Below are positions 59,285-64,000 of a stretch of 64,000 nt of DNA, piece by piece. The notes beneath the pieces are model-generated. The model saw only the letters and a list, made by a program, of their open reading frames with translations. It did not search any database and had not been told where the DNA came from. The DNA lies in contig JAIOPC010000014.1 of the NCBI GenBank assembly GCA_021414085.1, positions 372,001 to 436,000 on the forward strand. The letters are read 5' to 3'. This stretch comes from Actinomycetes bacterium. Its GTDB lineage: Bacteria; Actinomycetota; Acidimicrobiia; Acidimicrobiales; Ilumatobacteraceae. A program made the position numbers and the translations under genes. How positions within the stretch are numbered: the first letter of the stretch is position 1; each line of letters opens with the position of its first letter.

Positions 59285-60741
59285 CGTGTGAGGAAGTTGT
59301 TGAACTGCCAGGGATCGCTGGCGTCCACCTGGGCAGCCTCATCGCTGAAGCGGGCAAACAGGTCGCGTCGGCTGCTGACCGGATCCCAGTCGGTCGGCCC
59401 AGAGTGCAGTGTGCCGAGGTATCGGCGCGCAACCGCGAGCAGGTCTTCCCATGGCAGATCGTCGGGCACACACACCCCCTCGTTGGGGTTCTCGATCATC
59501 CAGGTCACGGCGGCGATGATGCTGCCGGCCACTTGCACCGTGGTGGCGCTCTGGTGTGGAACGACGGCGCGCGCTTCGTCGATGCTGAGCAGCGAGCCGG
59601 TCCACCAACTCTTGTAGGGGTGCCCCATGAGTAGGACGCCAAGTTCGTCGCGGCCGCTGATGATCTCGTCGTTGAGGATGCGCTGCGCGGGCTGCATCTC
59701 CCAGCCGCGCATGCGCAGTTCCAGCACGCTATTGATCGCCGCGTCGCACGGGTGATACGCGTAGTGAACCGTCGGCCGGTAGACAGCCTTGCCGCTCGAG
59801 TCGTTCACCGTCAGGTGTTCGCACAGCGTGAACGCCTCGCCATGGCGCACGACCATGCCGCGGATCTCGCCGCTTGGCACCCAGCTGCGCACCCACGTCT
59901 CGATGCCGGGTTGCGCGATGCAGATCTGGTTGCACGGACCCTCGCCAGTGTGCACGTATGCATTCGCTGGCAGCTGACGCTCGTGCGTGCCCCAACCCAT
60001 CTCGGCTGGTGCAACGCCCTCCTCGTAGAGACCGTCGACCGACCACGTGTTGACGAACTCGTTGGTGCGCTTCGGAACGGCCGACACCTGCGTGTCGCGT
60101 TCGGCGATGTGAATCACCTTGGTGCCGGTGAGCATCGCCAAGTCGTTGAAACGCCGGTCGGCGAGTGCTGCTTCCAATGCCGGCGTGTTCGAACCGCCGA
60201 GACCGTCGGCCAACATGCGGGTGGCGATTTCGGCGAGTGCCTGTTTGGCGAAGTGGCTGACCAGACCAGGGTTGGCGCCATGCTCGAGCACCGCAGTCGC
60301 GCCCTTGTTGTCGGGCCAGCTCGCCTTCATGCGGCGCAGGTTCATGTGGCGGACGTAGAGCGTGCGCTCCAATGGCGGTGTGGAAGTCAGCTCGTCGTAA
60401 GGATCCCATACCTCGACGCTTGTGTTGAGGTAGCGCACGCCGTGATCGCGGCACCACTGCAGGATCGTCGGATTGTCGATGTTCCACGCCAGATCGAGCA
60501 ACAGATCGCCGTCTCCGACACGGGCAGTCAGGAATTCGTCGAGATTGTCCTCTGTGACGCGATCCAGCTCGAAGCGAACGCCCAGCGCGAGGGAGGAGGC
60601 GATGCGGTCGCGATTGTCTGTGAAATCAACGACGGTGACGCTGGCCGGTGGAACTCCGAGATCGCGGACCAGCAGTGGAACTACGCACTGCGCCACCGAC
60701 CCACAGCCGAGCACGAGTATGCGCTCGGGATGGTGGCTCAT
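59281..60741 (-). CDS. Homospermidine synthase / saccharopine dehydrogenase-like protein
   Basis: 486 residues from ATG 60741. RILVLGCGSVAQCVVPLLVR is the Rossmann dinucleotide site; LLDLAWNIDNPTILQWC, then YLNTSVEVWDPYDEL, VLEHGANPGLVSHFAKQAL and MGWGTHERQLPANAYVHTGE follow bacterial homospermidine synthase, which makes sym-homospermidine from putrescine and NAD+. The related saccharopine dehydrogenases lack the long C-terminal part seen here. It overlaps a 61-residue upstream gene by ATGA. Confidence 0.88.
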   Translation of the reverse strand: MSHHPERILVLGCGSVAQCVVPLLVRDLGVPPASVTVVDFTDNRDRIASSLALGVRFELDRVTEDNLDEFLTARVGDGDLLLDLAWNIDNPTILQWCRDHGVRYLNTSVEVWDPYDELTSTPPLERTLYVRHMNLRRMKASWPDNKGATAVLEHGANPGLVSHFAKQALAEIATRMLADGLGGSNTPALEAALADRRFNDLAMLTGTKVIHIAERDTQVSAVPKRTNEFVNTWSVDGLYEEGVAPAEMGWGTHERQLPANAYVHTGEGPCNQICIAQPGIETWVRSWVPSGEIRGMVVRHGEAFTLCEHLTVNDSSGKAVYRPTVHYAYHPCDAAINSVLELRMRGWEMQPAQRILNDEIISGRDELGVLLMGHPYKSWWTGSLLSIDEARAVVPHQSATTVQVAGSIIAAVTWMIENPNEGVCVPDDLPWEDLLAVARRYLGTLHSGPTDWDPVSSRRDLFARFSDEAAQVDASDPWQFNNFLTR

Positions 60742-60923
60742 TCCGAGGCGGCGGTTGCGAGCTCGAGTTCGAGGTCGAGTTCGCGAAGAATTGCCAAGTC
60801 GTTGGGGATTGCGTCGTTCGGGGTGGCGGTGACCAACAGGCTCTGCCAGTCGTAGGAGATGCCCTTGCGGCCGTTCTGGCTAAAGACTGGCTGATCGAGG
60901 AGCAGCGTGCTGAGTTCGTTCAT
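60738..60923 (-). CDS. Small protein coupled to homospermidine synthase
   Basis: 61 residues from ATG 60923, with an AAGGGA Shine-Dalgarno about eight bases upstream. Hydrophilic, with no membrane segment: NELSTLLLDQPVFSQNGRKG, then ISYDWQSLLVTATPNDAIPN and an acidic LRELDLELELATAASE tail. No family recognised. Its stop overlaps the homospermidine synthase ATG (ATGA), so it is translated first and may control or assist the enzyme. A longer frame to 60977 exists but lacks a ribosome site. Confidence 0.65.
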   Translation of the reverse strand: MNELSTLLLDQPVFSQNGRKGISYDWQSLLVTATPNDAIPNDLAILRELDLELELATAASE

Positions 60924-61050
60924 GTCAGTTCCCTTTCGGTCCGCCGCGCACACAGCGCGAGTAGAGCGAAGCGACACTAACTATCGAGGTGCCCCGTTGC
61001 TACTTACTGATTCAACAGACAGTGAGGCTGATGCGTCCGTCAGTATGGCG

Positions 61051-61062
61051 GACCGATCGGTC
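61051..61062. promoter_or_regulatory. Perfect palindrome GACCGATCGGTC, possible repressor operator
   Basis: A 12-base perfect palindrome overlaps the stop codon of the acyl-CoA ligase gene, about 130 bases upstream of the small gene that heads the homospermidine synthase unit. It has the form of TetR-family operators. A related partial half (ccgtcag, 61036-61042) is nearby. Between it and 60923 I see no other clear element. Confidence 0.4.
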
Positions 61063-62614
61063 AGTGGATCTGACGCTGCTGATCGTTCCAATACGGCTCG
61101 CGCAGCTTGAACTTCTGCAGCTTGCCGGTGGCCGTGCGTGCCAGTGCGTCGCGAAACACGACGTGCTTCGGACACTTGTAGCTCGCCAGTTTTGACTTGG
61201 TGTGCGCAATCACCTCCGCCTCCGTGATCGTCGACGACGGTGTGCGCACGACAAGCGCTAGCACTAGCTCGCCCCACTTCTCGTCGGGCACGCCGATCAC
61301 CGCGACCTCCGCCACCTCGGGGTGACTGAAGACTGCGTCTTCCACCTCGATGCTGCTGATGTTCTCGCCGCCGGAGATGATCACATCCTTCTTGCGATCG
61401 GTGATCGTGACGTAGCTCTCGTCGTCGATGATGCCGCCGTCGCCAGTGTGAAACCAGTGCACTCCTGCCGGGTCGTCGGCAGCGGGGTGGATCGCATCGT
61501 TGGTTGCGTCGGGCTGGTTCCAATACCCGGCCATGATGTGGTTGCCGCGAGCGAGGATTTCCCCATCGGGCGAGATCCGGACTTCGACACCGATCGTGGC
61601 TGCGCCGGCGCGACTGAGTTTTGAGGCTCGCTCGGCCGAGCTGAGCGTGTCGTACTCGGCGCGCGAGCGGTTCATGGTGAGCAGGGGAGTCGTCTCCGTC
61701 AGGCCGTAGATCTGAATCAGTTCCCACCCAAGTTCGGTTTCGATGCGCTCGATCGTCTTCGTTGGTGGTGGCGCTCCCGCGCACACGATGCGGACGCGCC
61801 CGCGGCCAGGAATCTCGCCCTTCCAGTGTGCGGCGGCGTCGAGAATCATGTTGGCGACGGCTGGGGCACCACACATCACGGTGACACCATGTTGTTCGAC
61901 CCGCCGGAGAATCTCGGCACCGTCGACCTTGCGCAAGATGATGTGTTGCGCGCCCATGCCCGTGACCGCATACAGCAAGCCCCACCCGTTGCAGTGGAAC
62001 TGGGGCAGCGTGTGCAGGTACACATCGCGGTCGTTGATGCCAAGGTGCCAGCCGAATGTTGTCGCGTTCAACCAGATGTTGCGATGCGTCAGTTGCACAC
62101 CTTTTGGCCGCGCCGTGGTGCCGCTGGTGTAGTTGATCGTCGCCGTCGCGTCCTCGTCGTATGCCCACGCTTCAGGCTCGCTGTGGGTCGGTGGAGCATC
62201 GGTATCGCTACCGATGACGAATCGGTGTTCGCAGACGACGGCCGCGAGCGTGTCATCGAGCTCGGGGTCGACGTACAGCACGCGTGCGCCGCAGTGATCG
62301 ACGATGTAGGACACTTCTTCGGCAACGAGTCGGAAGTTGATCGGCACCAGCACGCGGCCCGAACCGCTGACACCGAAGAGCGCCGTTAGCAACCGTGCTG
62401 AGTTGTGGCTGACGATCGCCACCCGTTCACCCTGCGCAATGCCGAGTGCATCGAGGTGCGCGGCGATCGCTCGTGCTCGCGCGGCCATCTCGGCGTAGGT
62501 CAGCGTGCCCCACGACTCGGCGGGTTGGTCGGGCTCGTCGACGACTGCGACGCGGTGGGGGTAGACCTGCTCGGCCCGGCGGAGGAAATCGTTGACAGTG
62601 AGCGCGACCTTCAT
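61061..62614 (-). CDS. Acyl-CoA synthetase (AMP-forming, fatty-acid ligase family)
   Basis: 517 residues from ATG 62614. AMP-binding motif ATINYTSGTTARPKGVQLTH, then LPQFHCNGWGLLYAVTGMGA, IYGLTETTPLLTMNRS, the hinge VHWFHTGDGGIIDDESYVTI and catalytic Lys near the end (RTATGKLQKFKLRE). It activates medium- or long-chain carboxylic acids as CoA thioesters. The frame open upstream is not used because it lacks homology and enters the promoter region of the divergent helicase. CACAAT lies six bases before the ATG. Confidence 0.92.
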   Translation of the reverse strand: MKVALTVNDFLRRAEQVYPHRVAVVDEPDQPAESWGTLTYAEMAARARAIAAHLDALGIAQGERVAIVSHNSARLLTALFGVSGSGRVLVPINFRLVAEEVSYIVDHCGARVLYVDPELDDTLAAVVCEHRFVIGSDTDAPPTHSEPEAWAYDEDATATINYTSGTTARPKGVQLTHRNIWLNATTFGWHLGINDRDVYLHTLPQFHCNGWGLLYAVTGMGAQHIILRKVDGAEILRRVEQHGVTVMCGAPAVANMILDAAAHWKGEIPGRGRVRIVCAGAPPPTKTIERIETELGWELIQIYGLTETTPLLTMNRSRAEYDTLSSAERASKLSRAGAATIGVEVRISPDGEILARGNHIMAGYWNQPDATNDAIHPAADDPAGVHWFHTGDGGIIDDESYVTITDRKKDVIISGGENISSIEVEDAVFSHPEVAEVAVIGVPDEKWGELVLALVVRTPSSTITEAEVIAHTKSKLASYKCPKHVVFRDALARTATGKLQKFKLREPYWNDQQRQIH

Positions 62615-62620
62615 GGGCAC

Positions 62621-62626
62621 ATTGTG
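62621..62626 (-). promoter_or_regulatory. Putative -10 element of the acyl-CoA synthetase gene
   Basis: CACAAT on the minus strand ends six bases before ATG 62614, consistent with a leaderless mRNA. Confidence 0.35.
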
Positions 62627-62696
62627 GTGTGCGCGCCGTTGCCCCGTGTACAAATGGGTGAACCGCGACGTGAACGCAACGGCGAGCGGTGCCCGG

Positions 62697-62702
62697 TACC
62701 CT
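62697..62702 (+). promoter_or_regulatory. Putative -10 element of the DEAD-box helicase gene
   Basis: TACCCT ends ten bases before ATG 62713, and the gap contains GAGGGG, a short ribosome site. This is one of few transcription-unit heads here with a Shine-Dalgarno-like sequence. Confidence 0.35.
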
Positions 62703-62712
62703 GAGGGGCAAC

Positions 62713-63987
62713 ATGCCTGAAAATTCACGCCCGCCGGGCGCTCAGCGGCGCCGCCGCACTTCCCCAAAGCCCGCCGAGTACCGCAATTCCGCCTCTGCTC
62801 CGGTGCTCACGCTTTCGCAGGACGATTACGTTCCGACCGCTTTCATTGATCTTGGCGTGCCCGCCAGCGTCGACTTCGGCCTCGCTGCCGCCGGGTTCAC
62901 TGCCCCGTTCGCGATTCAGACGAAGGCGATTCCCGTCGCGTTGACCGGGCGCGACGTGTGTGGCCGCGCGAAGACGGGTAGTGGAAAGACCCTGGCGTTC
63001 GGGGTACCGCTGCTCGCCCGCCTGACCAAGGTTGGCGAACCGCGCCGACCTGCAGCCCTGGTGATGGTGCCGACGCGCGAGCTGGCGCTGCAAGTCTCCG
63101 AAGTGCTGGCGCCGGTCGCGATCGCCTGTGGTCGCACGGTGCTCGCGGTGTACGGCGGAGCGTCGCGGCAGCAGCAAATCGACGCACTGCAGCTGGGTGT
63201 CGACGTCGTCGTCGCGACACCGTTGCGACTGATCGATTTGCTGAAAGAGAACGAACTCCAGCTCGACGCCGTCGAGATCGTCGTACTCGACGAAGCCGAC
63301 CGTATGGCCGACGACGGATTCACGCCGCAGGTCGAGTGGATTCTGCGCAAGGTCACCGCGCCGCATCAGACAATGTTGTTCTCGGCAACGCTCGACGGCG
63401 ATGTTGCTCACCTAGTCACGCGCTACATGAAGGACCCGATTGAGGTGGCAATCGATGCCGCTACCGACACGGTCGGCAGCATGCACCACCTCTTCTTGGC
63501 TGTGCATCACATGGACAAAGACCGCGTGGTCGCGGCTATTGCCAGCGGAATGACGAAGACGCTGGTCTTCTGCCAAACGAAGCGGATGTGCGACCGCGTT
63601 GAGCGCAACCTGCAAGACCTTGGTGTGCGCGCCGCCGCGATTCACGGCGACCTCGCGCAAGCGGCGCGCGAGCGAGCGCTGAAGCGCTTCACCGATGGCG
63701 AACTATCCGTGCTGGTGGCAACCGACGTTGCCGCCCGCGGCATCGACATCGACGACATCGGCGGCGTCATTCACTACGAACCAGCCTCGGATGTGAAGGA
63801 CTACCTGCATCGCAGCGGTCGCACAGCGCGCGCCGGTCGCGACGGCTGGGCGGTCACGCTCGCCGAATACAACCAGCACACGCAGGTGCGGATCCTGCAG
63901 CGCGGCATGCGCCTCGAGCCGACCGTGCCGATCGAAACCTTCAGCAACAACCCCAAGCTCAAGCACCTCCCCGACTTCCACGTCTAG
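62713..63987 (+). CDS. DEAD-box RNA helicase
   Basis: 424 residues from ATG 62713. An Arg/Pro/Ser N-terminus is followed by the Q motif (FAAPFAIQTKAIP-like: TAPFAIQTKAIPVALTG), Walker A GRAKTGSGKTLAF, PTRELALQVSEVL, VLDEADRMADDG, SATLDG, and the second-domain motifs ATDVAARGIDIDDI and HRSGRTARAGRDG. Similar to RhlE/DeaD-type helicases that remodel rRNA or mRNA. The end is inside the window: the C-terminus is short (LEPTVPIETFSNNPK) without an extra RNA-binding domain. Confidence 0.95.
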   Translation: MPENSRPPGAQRRRRTSPKPAEYRNSASAPVLTLSQDDYVPTAFIDLGVPASVDFGLAAAGFTAPFAIQTKAIPVALTGRDVCGRAKTGSGKTLAFGVPLLARLTKVGEPRRPAALVMVPTRELALQVSEVLAPVAIACGRTVLAVYGGASRQQQIDALQLGVDVVVATPLRLIDLLKENELQLDAVEIVVLDEADRMADDGFTPQVEWILRKVTAPHQTMLFSATLDGDVAHLVTRYMKDPIEVAIDAATDTVGSMHHLFLAVHHMDKDRVVAAIASGMTKTLVFCQTKRMCDRVERNLQDLGVRAAAIHGDLAQAARERALKRFTDGELSVLVATDVAARGIDIDDIGGVIHYEPASDVKDYLHRSGRTARAGRDGWAVTLAEYNQHTQVRILQRGMRLEPTVPIETFSNNPKLKHLPDFHV

Positions 63988-64000
63988 CCGGGGGTTTCGT

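Overview
This is a chromosomal window from a high-GC actinobacterium, probably of the class Acidimicrobiia or a relative (inferred; there is no rRNA in the window). The evidence is gene content and order. An rfe-type transferase sits directly before the ATP synthase operon, as in mycobacteria. A cysteine desulfurase - mnmA - MetE-like - ligA block and a MoxR/DUF58/SpoIIM/RDD block also have mycobacterial counterparts. Other signs are an Asp-type MurA, a DUF222-HNH gene, many GTG starts and dense ATGA/GTGA overlaps. I see no tRNA, rRNA, CRISPR array, insertion sequence or prophage, and no stretch over 300 bases without a gene.

Layout. 1-7.0 kb: the end of a sugar dehydrogenase, then a five-gene minus-strand run (thiolase-like protein, nucleoside hydrolase, MDR dehydrogenase, DPP-IV-type peptidase, TerB-like protein). 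7.0-18.5 kb: rpiB, glyA, a membrane protein, an rfe/wecA-like gene and a full F1Fo ATP synthase operon with two b-type subunits. 18.5-31.2 kb: a methyltransferase joined in frame to a rifampin ADP-ribosyltransferase (Arr) domain, a broken DUF222-HNH gene, an SDR, glpX, an S9 peptidase, two unrecognised proteins, an alpha/beta hydrolase, an MFS transporter, murA, a cupredoxin-like lipoprotein with an overlapping 53-residue membrane protein, an Nfu-like protein and meaB. 31.2-37.7 kb: divergent glgP/glgB, azlCD, an SRPBCC protein and galT. 37.8-45.5 kb: a methyltransferase and the MoxR-type membrane cluster. 45.5-54.4 kb: cysteine desulfurase, mnmA, MetE-like protein, ligA and a PASTA kinase-like protein that has lost several catalytic residues. 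54.4-59.3 kb: a minus-strand run of leuA, a Lys/Ala/Pro-tail membrane protein, ferredoxin, pyrF, a membrane protein and an SCP2 protein, headed by a leucine leader peptide and attenuator. 59.3-64 kb: homospermidine synthase with a small coupled ORF, an acyl-CoA ligase and a DEAD-box helicase.

Two window-wide patterns matter. First, genes inside runs are packed with 1-20 base gaps or stop/start overlaps and are probably translationally coupled. Second, most genes that begin a transcription unit have no Shine-Dalgarno sequence. They carry a TAnnnT or CAnnnT hexamer ending 6-9 bases before the start codon, as expected for a -10 element driving leaderless mRNA. The leucine leader peptide has the same arrangement.

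The best leads are the leaderless leucine attenuator in front of a mixed six-gene run, the methyltransferase-Arr fusion, the probable PASTA pseudokinase next to ligA, the cysteine-free thiolase-like protein, and two palindromes at promoters of the ATP synthase and homospermidine synthase units. All functional calls rest on reading motifs by eye, without database searches.
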